Origin: Palsa-504 sp963847965 | GTDB taxonomy: Bacteria > Actinomycetota > Actinomycetes > Streptosporangiales > Streptosporangiaceae | NCBI GenBank assembly: GCA_963847965.1 | Contig: CAWKCG010000043.1 | Coordinates: 124,001-188,000 of the forward strand | DNA: 64,000 nucleotides | Reading direction: 5' to 3' | Part shown: piece after piece, positions 45,922 through 57,827 of the stretch | How positions within the stretch are numbered: position 1 is the stretch's first letter | Layout: each line of letters begins with the position of its first letter | Program-made: the position numbers and the translations under genes | Notes under the pieces: model-generated | What the model saw: the letters and a program-made list of their open reading frames with translations, nothing else | Told to the model about the DNA's origin: nothing | Databases searched by the model: none

Positions 45922-48553
45922 ATGGCTGATGACAAGCTGACTCGCAAGAGCCAGGACGCGCTGTCGGTCGCGGTGCGCCGCGCCGCGGCCGAGGGCAGCG
46001 CGCAGGTCGACCCGCTGTACCTGCTGCTCGCCCTGATCGAGCAGGCGGACGGGACCACCGCCCCGCTGCTCCGGGCGGTCGGCGCCGATCCGGCGCTGGT
46101 CGCCAAGCAGGTGACCGAGCGCCTGGCGCAGCTGCCGCGTGCGCACGGCGCCACGCTGAGCGCGCCGGAGATGGCCCGTCCGCTGCTCGCGGCGGTCGCC
46201 ACGGCGTCCAGCCGGGCCAGGAAGCTCGGCGATGAGTACATCTCCACCGAGCATCTGCTCGTCGGCCTGGCCGCGGACGGCGGCGACGCGAAGAAGATCC
46301 TGGTCGCCAACGGCGCGACGGCCGACGCGCTGCTCGAGGCGTTCGGCCAGGTCCGCGGGAGCGCGCGGGTCACCAGCGAGGACCCTGAGGGCACCTACAA
46401 GGCGCTCGAGAAGTACGGGATCGACCTGACCCAGCAGGCCAGGGACGGCAAGCTGGACCCGGTCATCGGCCGGGACGCCGAGATCAGGCGGGTGGTCCAG
46501 GTGCTGTCCCGCCGGACGAAGAACAACCCGGTGCTGATCGGCGAGCCTGGCGTGGGCAAGACCGCGGTCGTCGAGGGCCTGGCGCAGCGGATCGTGGCCA
46601 ACGACGTCCCGGAATCGCTGCGCGGCAAGCGGCTGATCGCGCTCGACCTCGGCTCGATGGTGGCCGGCTCGAAGTACCGGGGCGAGTTCGAGGAGCGCCT
46701 CAAGGCGGTGCTGAACGAGATCAGGCAGAGCGAGGGCCAGGTGGTCACGTTCATCGACGAGCTGCACACGGTCATCGGAGCGGGCGCGGCCGAGGGCGCG
46801 ATGGATGCGGGGAACATGCTCAAGCCGATGCTGGCCCGTGGTGAGCTGCGCATGATCGGCGCCACCACGCTGGATGAGTACCGGGAGCGCATCGAGAAGG
46901 ACCCGGCGTTCGAGCGCAGGTTCCAGCAGGTATTCATCGGCGAGCCTTCCGTCGAGGACACGATCGCGATCCTGCGCGGGCTGAAGGGCCGCTACGAGGC
47001 GCATCACCAGGTGCAGATCTCCGACGCGGCGCTGGTCGCCGCCGCCGTCCTTTCGGACCGGTACATCACAGCCAGGTTCCTCCCTGACAAGGCCATCGAC
47101 CTGGTGGACGAGGCCGCGTCCAGGCTCCGCATGGAGATCGACTCCCAGCCGGTGGAGATCGACGAGCTGCGCCGCGCCGTGGACCGGATGAAGATGGAAG
47201 AGCTCGCGCTGGCCAACCAGGGGGACGCGGCCAGCAAGGAGCGGCTCGAGCGGCTGCGCGAGGCCATGGCCGACCGGCAGGAGCAGCTCGACGCGCTGGT
47301 CGCGCGATGGGAGCAGGAGAAGTCGGGCCTGAACAAGGTCGGCGAGCTGAAGAAGCGGCTGGACGACCTCGAGGGGCAGGCCGAGCGCGCCCAGCGTGAC
47401 GGTGACTACGAGAACCGCGTCCCGGCTGCTTTACGGGGAGATACCCGCAGTCCAGGAGAAGCTGACCGAGGCGAGTACCACGGCCCGTTCGGCCTCAGTG
47501 GAAGACGGAAGCGGGGCGGCGGGGATCCCCGTTACGGCGCCCATGGTGAAGGAGGAGGTCGGCCCGGATGACGTCGCTGACGTCGTGTCCTCGTGGACCG
47601 GCATCCCCGCCGGGCGGCTGCTCGAGGGGGAAACGGCCAAGCTGCTGCGGATGGAAGAGGAGATCGGCAGGCGAGTGATCGGCCAGACGCGCGCCGTCCA
47701 GGCCGTCTCCGACGCCGTGCGCCGGGCCCGCGCCGGAGTGTCCGACCCGGACCGGCCGACCGGCTCGTTCCTGTTCCTCGGCCCCACCGGCGTCGGCAAG
47801 ACGGAGCTGGCCAAGGCGCTGGCCGAGTTCCTGTTCGACGACGAGCGGGCCATGGTCCGCATCGACATGAGCGAGTACTCGGAGAAGCACTCGGTCGCCA
47901 GGCTGATCGGCGCCCCGCCGGGATACGTCGGCTACGAGGAGGGCGGCCAGCTCACCGAGCGGGTGCGGCGCAGGCCCTACTGCGTGGTGCTGCTCGACGA
48001 GGTGGAGAAGGCGCACCCGGAAGTCTTCGACGTCCTGCTCCAGGTGCTCGACGACGGGAGGCTCACCGACGGCCAGGGCCGCACGGTGGACTTCAGGAAC
48101 ACGATCCTGGTGTTGACCTCCAATCTCGGATCACAGTTCATCGCCGACCCGTCGTTCGGCGACGAGACGGCCAAGCGGGACGCGGTCCTGGCCGCGGTGC
48201 GGTCCGCGTTCAAGCCCGAGTTCCTGAACCGGCTCGACGACGTGATCGTCTTCGACGCGCTGACGACCGGCGAGCTCACCCGGATCGTGGATCTGCAGGT
48301 CGAGAGGCTGGCCGAGCGGCTCGCGGGGCGGCGGCTGACCCTGACCGTGACGCCCGCGGCGAGGGACTGGCTGGCCATGACCGGATTCGACCCGGTGTAC
48401 GGGGCCAGGCCGCTGCGCCGCCTCGTCCAGGCCGCCGTCGGCGACCAGCTCGCCCGCGCCCTCCTGGCCGGGGAGATCGTCGACGGCGACGAGGTGCAGG
48501 TGGACCTCGACGCGAACCGGGACGCGCTGACGGTCCAGCGGGTCCAGGGCTGA
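45922..48553 (+). pseudogene. clpB: Chaperone ClpB, interrupted by a one-base frameshift
   Basis: ClpB is the Hsp100 disaggregase. From ATG 45922 (ribosome site GGGAGA) the frame encodes the Clp-N repeats and domain 1 (GEPGVGKTAVVEG, TFIDELHTVIGAG). It continues through most of the coiled-coil M domain up to RAQRDGDYE near 47412. The next frame then takes over at 47417 with ASRLLYGEIPAVQEKLTEA. It encodes domain 2 (GPTGVGKTELAKAL) and ends at 48553. Removing one C at 47415-47416 restores a normal protein of about 876 residues. As read, the upstream frame stops at 47571. It lies 43 bases after hspR and is likely in the same HspR-controlled operon. Confidence 0.92.
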
Positions 48554-48646
48554 TCCGCGGCCGGCCCTGGACCGCGGGCCGGCGCGCGATCGCCGGCGGG
48601 TGCGGGGTCAGCGACCGGTGCGGGGTCGGCGGCGGCCGGACCGCGA

Positions 48647-49270
48647 TCAGGTCCCGACGGTGGGCTCGTTCCGCAGATCTCGCTGGGCGCTGTCGAGCAT
48701 CTTGTCGTAGCGGTCCTCGGGCAGGCCGAGGTCGACCCGGAGGCGGTACCGCAGGCGGAGCAGCAACGGCAGCTCGTCACGGTCCCTTGGTTCGTCGTCG
48801 CTCAGGCACGCCTCGACGCCCGCCGTGGCCCAGTCAAGCGCGCCGGGCAGGTCGCCCTGCTCGGTGAGCAGCTCGGCCACCATGTCGCAGGTCCGCGGCA
48901 GGGATTGGCCGCCGGAGGTGGTCAGTTCGCGCAGCAGCGAGTCGGCTTCGGCGGCGCGGCCGAGCGCGAACATCGCCCGGGCCAGCGGGACCCTCGGGTC
49001 GTCCAGCGTCGGGCCGCCGTCGGCAATCGCCGCGCGGAACTCATCGGCGGCCGCCGCGGGCTCGTCGGCGAGCATCCACTGCTCGCCGGCCCGTACGTGG
49101 GCCTCGGCCCGGGACATGCCGCCGGCTGAGGCCGACAGAGCCAGCCTGCTCATCCGGATCGCGGCGTTCTTGTGGTCGCCCGTCCGGGCCGCGTCAACCT
49201 CGATGGCGTCGAACAGCTCGCCGGACAGCGCAACCACGTTCAAGACCCTACCCGCCGAGGTGGCAGACAT
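48647..49270 (-). CDS. TPR-like helical protein
   Basis: A 207-residue protein with repeated helix-turn-helix pairs of tetratricopeptide type (AEAHVRAGEQWMLADEPAAA, VPLARAMFALGRAAEADSLL, DMVAELLTEQGDLPGALDWA). It likely mediates protein contacts; no enzymatic domain is visible. ATG 49270. It converges with clpB and may be cotranscribed with the NYN gene 19 bases upstream. Confidence 0.75.
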   Translation of the reverse strand: MSATSAGRVLNVVALSGELFDAIEVDAARTGDHKNAAIRMSRLALSASAGGMSRAEAHVRAGEQWMLADEPAAAADEFRAAIADGGPTLDDPRVPLARAMFALGRAAEADSLLRELTTSGGQSLPRTCDMVAELLTEQGDLPGALDWATAGVEACLSDDEPRDRDELPLLLRLRYRLRVDLGLPEDRYDKMLDSAQRDLRNEPTVGT

Positions 49271-49289
49271 TCCGGGCGTCTGCGCTTTA

Positions 49290-50834
49290 TTACCGGCGAG
49301 TACGCTCGAGCGCGTCCCAGAATCCGCGGCGCAGCGCGTGCCGGACTTCGTCGTGGAGCAGGTAGTCGATCGGCAGCGCCGATCCCTGCAGCAGCCGGGC
49401 CTCGAGGTCCGACGGCATGCGCGGCTTCCTGGCCAGCACCGCCTCCAGCCACAGCGCGGGCGCGTCCCTGGCCACGGACCCGCCGAACTCCTGGCCCTCC
49501 TCGTGCGCGGCCTGCACCGCTTCGGAGAGCGAAATCCCCCCCGCGGAGGCGTAGCCGGGGGCCTGTGACGTCACGACCGGCTGCGGGCCGCTGTACGGGG
49601 CATTGCGCGCTGGTCCCTGGCCTGGCCCGCCGTACTGGCCTGACGCCGGAAGCGTGGTGCCGGGCGCCCCCATCGTCCCCATGGAGCCCTGACCAGGCGA
49701 CCGCGAAGGGAGCCGCCTGAGCTGGCCGCCCTGAGCCGGGGCCGCCTCCGGTCCCGAGCCCGGTACCCCGGCCAGGCCGGATACCGGCTCGGGCGCGCCC
49801 GGCTGCCCGGGGGGATACGACGGGTTGTCTTCGACGGTCCTGGCCCACGCGGCCGGGCTCTGCGGAGCGGATTCCTGGCGCTCGGGCCTGGACCGTCCGG
49901 TCTGCGCCGGCCCCGGCGCGGCGAAGATGTCCTGCCGTGGCGGCGCCTGCGCGTCGCCGTTGGTGGCCGCCGGCGCCCCCCGGTCGTCACGCGCCCGGTC
50001 GTCACGCGCCCGGTCGTCTCGGGGCCGGTCGTCTCGGGGCCGGTCCTCACGGGGGCGGTCCTCACGCGGCCGGTCCTCACGGGACCTATCGGGCGCGGCG
50101 ACCCTGGGCAGCTGGAGCGAGGGCCGCTGGTATTCCGCCACGACCGGCGCGGTGTAGATCGACGGGGGCGCGTGGTTCCCTGACGCGGCGGGCATCTGCT
50201 GGTAGGAACCCGTCCCCCCGGCCCCGTGCCCGTTGGCGAGCGGCCTGGCCTGGGCGAGGTCGGCCAGGTCGGGGTCGTCGGGCAGGGCGGGCTCGGCCCC
50301 GGCGATCAGCTCCACGTAGGGCCGTAGCTGCTCGCCGCCGATCTCGATGATGTCGTCGGATTCCTGGCGGAGGGCGCGGGAGATGGTCCAGTTCCCGTCC
50401 ACCGCGATGTGCATGAGGGTCACGCGCATGCCCAGGTCCTGCACGTCGGCGATGACCTGAGCCAGGTCCTCTTCCGCGCTGACCACGAGCGCGTCGCTGA
50501 TCGCGTTGTTGCGGGCCAGCGTGGTCAGGTCGCGGTGGATCTCGGTTTCCACGCCCTCACGCCGGCCCGGGCGGATCTTCGCCACGCGGAGCTTGATTCC
50601 CGGCATGTCGGCCAGCGCATCCTGCTCTGCCGTGCGCCGGCCGTCTACAGTGGCCTCGTACCAGTAGCAGCGCAGCAACGGCAGCCCGGTCCGCTCCGTG
50701 ACCAGGCCCGCCAGGAAGTGCAGGAGCCCTTCGTAGTCCCAGGAGACCGACTCACCACGGCGCGTCCCGTGCACGGCCTGGGCGCCGTCGGCGAGCACGT
50801 AGCCAGCGTCGACGAACAGCGCGCAGCGATCCAC
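49290..50834 (-). CDS. NYN-domain (PIN-like) protein with long disordered tail
   Basis: A 514-residue protein. Residues 1-170 form a NYN domain, a PIN-like RNase fold. Acidic residues are in ALFVDAGYVLADGA, VETEIHRDLTTLA and ALVVSAEEDLAQVI. Residues 180-440 are disordered, Pro/Gly-rich, with seven charged pentapeptide repeats (type REDRP/RDDRA). A short helical C-terminal domain (residues 440-514) follows. Such proteins probably process or bind RNA. The start is GTG 50834 with GAGGAAGG about nine bases upstream. Confidence 0.8.
   Translation of the reverse strand: MDRCALFVDAGYVLADGAQAVHGTRRGESVSWDYEGLLHFLAGLVTERTGLPLLRCYWYEATVDGRRTAEQDALADMPGIKLRVAKIRPGRREGVETEIHRDLTTLARNNAISDALVVSAEEDLAQVIADVQDLGMRVTLMHIAVDGNWTISRALRQESDDIIEIGGEQLRPYVELIAGAEPALPDDPDLADLAQARPLANGHGAGGTGSYQQMPAASGNHAPPSIYTAPVVAEYQRPSLQLPRVAAPDRSREDRPREDRPREDRPRDDRPRDDRARDDRARDDRGAPAATNGDAQAPPRQDIFAAPGPAQTGRSRPERQESAPQSPAAWARTVEDNPSYPPGQPGAPEPVSGLAGVPGSGPEAAPAQGGQLRRLPSRSPGQGSMGTMGAPGTTLPASGQYGGPGQGPARNAPYSGPQPVVTSQAPGYASAGGISLSEAVQAAHEEGQEFGGSVARDAPALWLEAVLARKPRMPSDLEARLLQGSALPIDYLLHDEVRHALRRGFWDALERTRR
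49981..50085. repeat. Seven 15-bp tandem repeats in the NYN gene
   Basis: Seven 15-base units starting CGGTCGTC or CGGTCCTC run without gaps. They encode alternating Arg and Asp/Glu pentapeptides. Because the unit is a multiple of three, copy-number change would keep the frame. Confidence 0.85.
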
Positions 50835-50999
50835 GGCCGCACCGTCCCTTCCTCGGCGTAGCGATTAGCTTCAGGCACCCGCAGGGCCCGACGGCTCTAA
50901 GCGTAGGTGAAGTACCCTCCCCCAGGCTGCCTTTCTGCGCATTTGCGCTGCCTGGAGGGTACTGGCCACAGCAGAACTCCTCTCGTAGGATCACCTGCC

Positions 51000-51533
51000 G
51001 TGAGCGACCAGACCGAACTGCTCGCGGCGATCAAGGCGAAGGCCATCGTCCGCGGGGACTTCATTCTCTCTTCAGGCCAGCGCGCGGACTGGTACGTCGA
51101 CCTGCGCAGGATCCTGCTCGACGGCCGGCTGGCGCCGCTGGCGGGCCGGGTCATGCTCGACCTGACCCGGGACCTCGGGTACGAGGCGGTCGGCGGCCTG
51201 ACGATGGGCGCCGATCCGGTCGCCGCGGCGATGATGCACGCGGCGGCGAGCCGCGGAACCCCCATCGACGCGTTCGTGGTCAGGAAAACGGAGAAGCAGC
51301 ACGGCCTGCAGCGCAGGATCGAGGGTCCCGACGTGGCGGGACGGCGGGTCCTGGCGGTCGAGGATACGTCCACGACCGGGGCTTCCCCGCTGGCCGCGGT
51401 CGACGCGCTGCGAGAGGCCGGCGCCAACGTGGTCGGGGTGGCCGTGCTGGTGGACCGGGGAGCCAGGGACCGGGTGACCGAGCGCGGCCTGGAGTTCCGG
51501 GCCGCCTTCACCCTGTCAGACCTCGAGGTCTGA
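51000..51533 (+). CDS. pyrE: Orotate phosphoribosyltransferase PyrE
   Basis: PyrE makes OMP from orotate and PRPP in pyrimidine synthesis. The 177-residue product has LSSGQRADWYVDLRRILLDG and VGGLTMGADPVAAAM. It also has FVVRKTEKQHGLQRRIEG and the PRPP loop VLAVEDTSTTGASPLAAV. The start is GTG 51000 (MSDQTELLAAIK) after AGGATCACC; the open frame from 50907 overlaps the divergent promoter region. The last six codons lie in a palindrome shared with the convergent DedA gene. Confidence 0.95.
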   Translation: MSDQTELLAAIKAKAIVRGDFILSSGQRADWYVDLRRILLDGRLAPLAGRVMLDLTRDLGYEAVGGLTMGADPVAAAMMHAAASRGTPIDAFVVRKTEKQHGLQRRIEGPDVAGRRVLAVEDTSTTGASPLAAVDALREAGANVVGVAVLVDRGARDRVTERGLEFRAAFTLSDLEV

Positions 51534-51534
51534 C
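51515..51534. repeat. 20-bp perfect palindrome shared by two gene ends
   Basis: GTCAGACCTCGAGGTCTGAC is its own reverse complement. It contains the stop codons of pyrE (plus) and the DedA gene (minus), so both proteins end in SDLEV. It could act as a two-way terminator stem, though no T-run follows. Confidence 0.85.
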
Positions 51535-52214
51535 CTGTTCGGCCGATTCGCCCGGTGCGCCCCCGGCCCCGACCCCGGCCGTGGCGGCGCCTGCTGCGCG
51601 TGGGTGTGGGCGCGGGCGCGGGTGGCCGCCTCCTCACGCCGGAACTGGCGCAGGCGGTACACGACGAAGCCGACGATGGCGATGACCACGACGGCGAATA
51701 TGGCGTAGCCGGCGATGGTCAGGCCGTGGCTGATGCGCTGCCAGGCGCTCCCGAGCCCGTACCCGATCGAGGAGAGGACCGCCGCGTAGATGACGGTGCC
51801 GATCAGGCTGAGCACCCCGAAGCGGAGCGCCGGGATCCGGACCAGGCCCGCGACGATGGAGGTGAAGGCCCGGACGAAGGGCAGCATCCGGCCGACCGGG
51901 ACCGCCCAGGCCCCGCGGCCTTCCAGGAACCGCTCGGCGCGGTCGACGTCGGAGTGGGTCACCAGGACGTAGCGGCCGAGCTTGTCCACGAGCGGCAGGC
52001 CGCCGACCCGGCCGACCCAGTACGAGGCGTAGGACCCGCCGAGCTCGGCCAGCGAGCCGATGATGATGACCAGCGCCAGGTTGAGGTGGCCCTGGTAGGC
52101 GAGCACTCCGGCGAACCCGAACGTGATCTCGGAAGAGATCGGGATGCACGCCGCCTCAAGGAAGCCGAATAGGATGAGCGCGGCATAGCCCGCCGAGGTG
52201 AGAAAGCTCTCCAT
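51516..52214 (-). CDS. DedA-family membrane protein
   Basis: A 232-residue integral membrane protein. It has the SNARE-associated/DedA core: FGFLEAACIPISSEITFGFA with the conserved acidic residue, YWVGRVGG, and RMLPFVRAFTSIVAG. A long His/Pro/Arg-rich cytosolic tail follows. DedA proteins move or scramble undecaprenyl phosphate or phospholipids. ATG 52214 (MESFLTSAGY) is preferred over in-frame starts up to 52319, which overlap the fba leader. It converges with pyrE with an 18-base overlap. Confidence 0.9.
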   Translation of the reverse strand: MESFLTSAGYAALILFGFLEAACIPISSEITFGFAGVLAYQGHLNLALVIIIGSLAELGGSYASYWVGRVGGLPLVDKLGRYVLVTHSDVDRAERFLEGRGAWAVPVGRMLPFVRAFTSIVAGLVRIPALRFGVLSLIGTVIYAAVLSSIGYGLGSAWQRISHGLTIAGYAIFAVVVIAIVGFVVYRLRQFRREEAATRARAHTHAQQAPPRPGSGPGAHRANRPNRSDLEV

Positions 52215-52317
52215 AGGGTTCCTGTTGTACCGCATGCCTGGCCATGCCAGGTGCATCTTCATGCGTGCTTCATGTCTAAAGTTGGGGTCAAGGTCCAAGC
52301 CTAAGGGAGTCACCGCC

Positions 52318-53337
<1,020 letters not shown>

Positions 53338-53346
53338 AGGACCCCG

Positions 53347-53781
53347 ATGGAACACCAGAACCTGCTCGGCGGCCCGCCGCCCACGTACCTGCCGGACGAC
53401 GAGGCGGCGGCGGCCGCGCTGCGGGCGGGCGAGTCGCCCGCGGACATCGCGGCGCGGTTCCCCGCGTACTCGGCGGCCTGGGCGGCGCTGGCGGCCGACG
53501 CGTACGCCCGCGGCGACGCGGTCACCGCGTACGCCTACGCGCGGACGGGCTACCACCGCGGCCTGGACCAGCTGCGCCGCGCCGGCTGGCCCGGGCACGG
53601 CCCGATCCCGTGGGAGCACGAGCCGAACCGCGGCTTCCTGGAGTCGCTGCACCTGCTGGCCGTGGCGGCCGGCGCGATCGGCGAGGGCGAGGAGGCGCGG
53701 CGCTGCCAGCAGTTCCTGCAGGACAGCAGCGCCGCCGCCGCCGCGCAGCTCGCCGCCGAGATCCCGGCCGACCGCCCGTAA
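53347..53781 (+). CDS. DUF3151 protein
   Basis: A 144-residue soluble protein of the actinobacterial DUF3151 family. It starts HQNLLGGPPPTYLPDD and contains YAYARTGYHRGLDQLRRAGW, then GPIPWEHEPNRGFLES. Its function is unknown. It follows fba by nine bases, a pairing conserved in many actinobacteria, so a link to central carbon metabolism is plausible. Confidence 0.9.
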   Translation: MEHQNLLGGPPPTYLPDDEAAAAALRAGESPADIAARFPAYSAAWAALAADAYARGDAVTAYAYARTGYHRGLDQLRRAGWPGHGPIPWEHEPNRGFLESLHLLAVAAGAIGEGEEARRCQQFLQDSSAAAAAQLAAEIPADRP

Positions 53782-53841
53782 ACCGCCCGAGTGTCGCTGT
53801 TCGCGGGAGTGCCGGTAGTCCGGGTACTCTCAGAACGCAAG

Positions 53842-53882
53842 AGCCCCTGCCGCGCTTGCGCCTGAGCGGGGGCTTCATTATT
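53842..53882 (+). terminator. Rho-independent terminator after the fba operon
   Basis: AGCCCCTGC (53842-53850) pairs fully with GCGGGGGCT (53866-53874), with one G-T wobble, across a 15-base loop. TCATTATT follows directly. It ends about 25 bases before purA and most likely terminates fba-DUF3151 transcription. Confidence 0.75.
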
Positions 53883-53904
53883 GCGGGGCAGAAGGGATCC
53901 GCCT

Positions 53905-55191
<1,287 letters not shown>

Positions 55192-55230
55192 CCGGGGCAG
55201 CGCGATGCGGGGCGCCGGTAGGCTCACGGC

Positions 55231-56511
55231 GTGCGCATTCTCGTCATCGGGTCGGGGGGCCGGGAGCACGCGATCATCCGCGCGCTGAGCCGTGAGGTCG
55301 CCAGCCTGCACGCGGCCCCGGGCAACCCGGGGATCGCCTCTGCCGCCGTAACCCACCCGGACACGAACCCGGCGCCCGACGCGATCCTGTCGCTGGCCCG
55401 CAAGCTCAGCCCCGACCTGGTCGTCATCGGCCCGGAGGCGCCGCTGGTCGCGGGGGCGGCCGACGCGCTGCGCGAGGACGGCATCGCCTGCTTCGGGCCG
55501 GACGCGGGCGCCGCCATGATCGAGGGCTCGAAGTCCTTCGCCAAGCAGGTCATGGCGGCGGCAGGCATCGCGACCGCAGGGTCGCGGACGTGCACGACCC
55601 GCGCCGAGGCGGACGAGGCGCTGGCCGCGTTCGGGCCGCCCTACGTGGTCAAGGACGACGCCCTGGCGGCGGGCAAGGGCGTCGTCGTCACCACTGACCT
55701 GGAGGAGGCCAGGGCCCACGCCGCGGCCTGCGGCACGGTGGTGATCGAGGAGTTCCTCGACGGTCCCGAGGTGTCGCTGTTCGCGGTCACCGACGGCACG
55801 ACGGCGATCCCCCTGTTGCCGGCTCAGGATTTCAAGCGCGCCCACGACGGCGGCCTGGGGCCGAACACCGGCGGCATGGGCGCCTACGCCCCGCTCCCCT
55901 GGGCCCCGGCCGACCTGGCCGAACGCACGCTGGACGCGGTCATCAAGCCCGCCGTGGACGCCCTGCGCCTGCGCGGCAGGCCGTACCGCGGCCTGCTGTA
56001 CGCCGGCCTCTGCCTGACCGCGGCGGGCCCGAAGGTGGTCGAGTTCAACGCCAGGTTCGGCGACCCGGAGACGCAGGTCGTGCTGGACCGGCTCGGCACC
56101 CCGCTGGCGCCGCTGCTGTACGCCGCGGCGACGGGTGACCTGGCCGGCACGCCGGCGCCGCGCTGGAGCCCGGGCGCCGCGGTGGCCGTGGTGATCGCCG
56201 CCGAGGGCTACCCGGGCCGCCCGGTCCCTGGCGAGAAGATCAAAATCCCTTATGCCGAACGAACCGTGGTGCCCGCCCCGGGCCCCGCCCCGCGGCCCGA
56301 GGGGGTAACGCCCGCACGCGCGTACGTGCTGCACGCGGGCACCGCCGCCGGGGCGGACGGCGGCGGCCTGGTGTCGGCCGGCGGCCGGGTGCTCAACGTG
56401 GTCGGGTCCGGTGCCGACGTGCCCGCCGCGCGGGCCGCGGCCTACGAGCTGGCCGCCACGATCGAGATGCCCGGCGGCTGGTACCGGCGCGACATCGCTC
56501 AGGGACAATAG
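55231..56511 (+). CDS. purD: Phosphoribosylamine-glycine ligase
   Basis: PurD makes glycinamide ribonucleotide in purine synthesis. The 426-residue ATP-grasp protein starts MRILVIGSGGREHAI. It has VVIGPEAPLVAG, AKQVMAAAGIATA, DALAAGKGVVV, EVSLFAVTDG and VVEFNARFGDPETQV. The start is GTG 55231. It is followed three bases later by purB. Confidence 0.97.
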   Translation: MRILVIGSGGREHAIIRALSREVASLHAAPGNPGIASAAVTHPDTNPAPDAILSLARKLSPDLVVIGPEAPLVAGAADALREDGIACFGPDAGAAMIEGSKSFAKQVMAAAGIATAGSRTCTTRAEADEALAAFGPPYVVKDDALAAGKGVVVTTDLEEARAHAAACGTVVIEEFLDGPEVSLFAVTDGTTAIPLLPAQDFKRAHDGGLGPNTGGMGAYAPLPWAPADLAERTLDAVIKPAVDALRLRGRPYRGLLYAGLCLTAAGPKVVEFNARFGDPETQVVLDRLGTPLAPLLYAAATGDLAGTPAPRWSPGAAVAVVIAAEGYPGRPVPGEKIKIPYAERTVVPAPGPAPRPEGVTPARAYVLHAGTAAGADGGGLVSAGGRVLNVVGSGADVPAARAAAYELAATIEMPGGWYRRDIAQGQ

Positions 56512-56514
56512 AGC

Positions 56515-57822
56515 ATGATCGAGCGGTACACGCTGCCCGGGATGGGACGGGTCTGGAGCGAGGCGCACAAGTACGAGCTGTGGTGCCGGGTCGAGTTCCT
56601 CGTCCTGGAGGCCCAGGCCAGGGCGGGCACCGTGCCCGCGGACAGCGTCGAGCCCGTGCGTTCGGCCCCGCCGCCGACCCCGGAGGCGGTCGCGGCCGTC
56701 GAGGCGGTGACCGATCACGACGTGATCGCGTTCCTGACCGCCTGGGCGGATAACACCTCGCCCCGCTCGGCCGCCGCCTACGTGCATTACGGCATGACCT
56801 CCTCCGACCTGGTCGACACCGCGCTCGCGGTCCAGCTCGCCGAGGCGACCGACCTGCTGGCCGCCAAGGCCACCGGCCTGGTGACAGTCCTGCGGGACCA
56901 CGCGCTCGCGCACCAGGGGACGCTGCGCGCCGGCCGGACGCACGGCGTCCACGCCGAGCCCGACACGTGGGGGCACCGCGTGGCCGACTTCGCCTTCGGC
57001 ATGGCTCGCTGCCGCGACCGGATCCTGCGGGCCAGGGACGCGGTGGCGGTCGGCAAGCTGTCCGGGCCGGTCGGCAACTACTCCGCCCTCGACCCGGCCA
57101 TCGAAGCGCAGGTCATGCCCGCCCTCGGCCTCCGGCCCGCCGACGTCGCCACCCAGGTTGTCATGCGCGACGGGATCGCCGAATGGGTCAGCGCGCTGGC
57201 CATCACCGCGACGGTCTGCGAGGCCGTCGCGCTCGAGGTGCGGCACGGCCAGCGCACCGAGGTGCGCGAGCTGGCCGAGTCGTTCGGGCGGGGCCAGAAG
57301 GGCTCCTCGGCGATGCCGCACAAGAAGAACCCCGTCCGCTCCGAGCGGATCGCCGGCCTGGCCCGGGTGGTCCGCGGTTACGTGACGCCGGTCACCGAGG
57401 GCATCCCGCTCTGGCACGAGCGGGACATCTCGCACTCGAGCGTGGAGCGGATCGCGCTGCCCGATGCCGCCATCGTCACCGACTATCTCCTGCACCTGAC
57501 GACGGGGCTGATCGAGCACCTGACGGTCGACGCCGCCCGCATGCGCGCGAACCTGGACGCCACCGGGGGCCTCATCTACTCGTCGGCGGCGCTGCTCCAG
57601 CTGGTCAGCGAGGGCATGAGCCGCGAGGATGCGTACGCCCTGGTGCAGGCCGCGGCCATGGACACGTGGGACAGCGGGACGCCGTTCCGGGATACGCTGC
57701 GCAAGCAGGTGACCGCGCACGGGCATCAGATCAGCGGGGAAACGCTCGATGCGATATTCCGCCCAGAGCGGTACACAGCCCGACTTGCGCCGCTTTTCGA
57801 GCGCCTCGCGACGCTAAGCTGA
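56515..57822 (+). CDS. purB: Adenylosuccinate lyase
   Basis: PurB acts twice in purine synthesis, releasing fumarate from SAICAR and from adenylosuccinate. The 435-residue product has MTSSDLVDTALAVQL, the Thr/His region GRTHGVHAEPDTWGHR, and the signature KGSSAMPHKKNPVRSE. Its neighbours purA and purD support the call. ATG 56515 lies three bases after the purD stop. The murA gene starts five bases after its stop. Confidence 0.97.
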   Translation: MIERYTLPGMGRVWSEAHKYELWCRVEFLVLEAQARAGTVPADSVEPVRSAPPPTPEAVAAVEAVTDHDVIAFLTAWADNTSPRSAAAYVHYGMTSSDLVDTALAVQLAEATDLLAAKATGLVTVLRDHALAHQGTLRAGRTHGVHAEPDTWGHRVADFAFGMARCRDRILRARDAVAVGKLSGPVGNYSALDPAIEAQVMPALGLRPADVATQVVMRDGIAEWVSALAITATVCEAVALEVRHGQRTEVRELAESFGRGQKGSSAMPHKKNPVRSERIAGLARVVRGYVTPVTEGIPLWHERDISHSSVERIALPDAAIVTDYLLHLTTGLIEHLTVDAARMRANLDATGGLIYSSAALLQLVSEGMSREDAYALVQAAAMDTWDSGTPFRDTLRKQVTAHGHQISGETLDAIFRPERYTARLAPLFERLATLS

Positions 57823-57827
57823 CACCC

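Noticed and set aside
49981..50085. Regular repeats suggesting a CRISPR array
   Set aside because: The 15-base units are contiguous with no spacers, lie inside a coding frame and encode pentapeptides.
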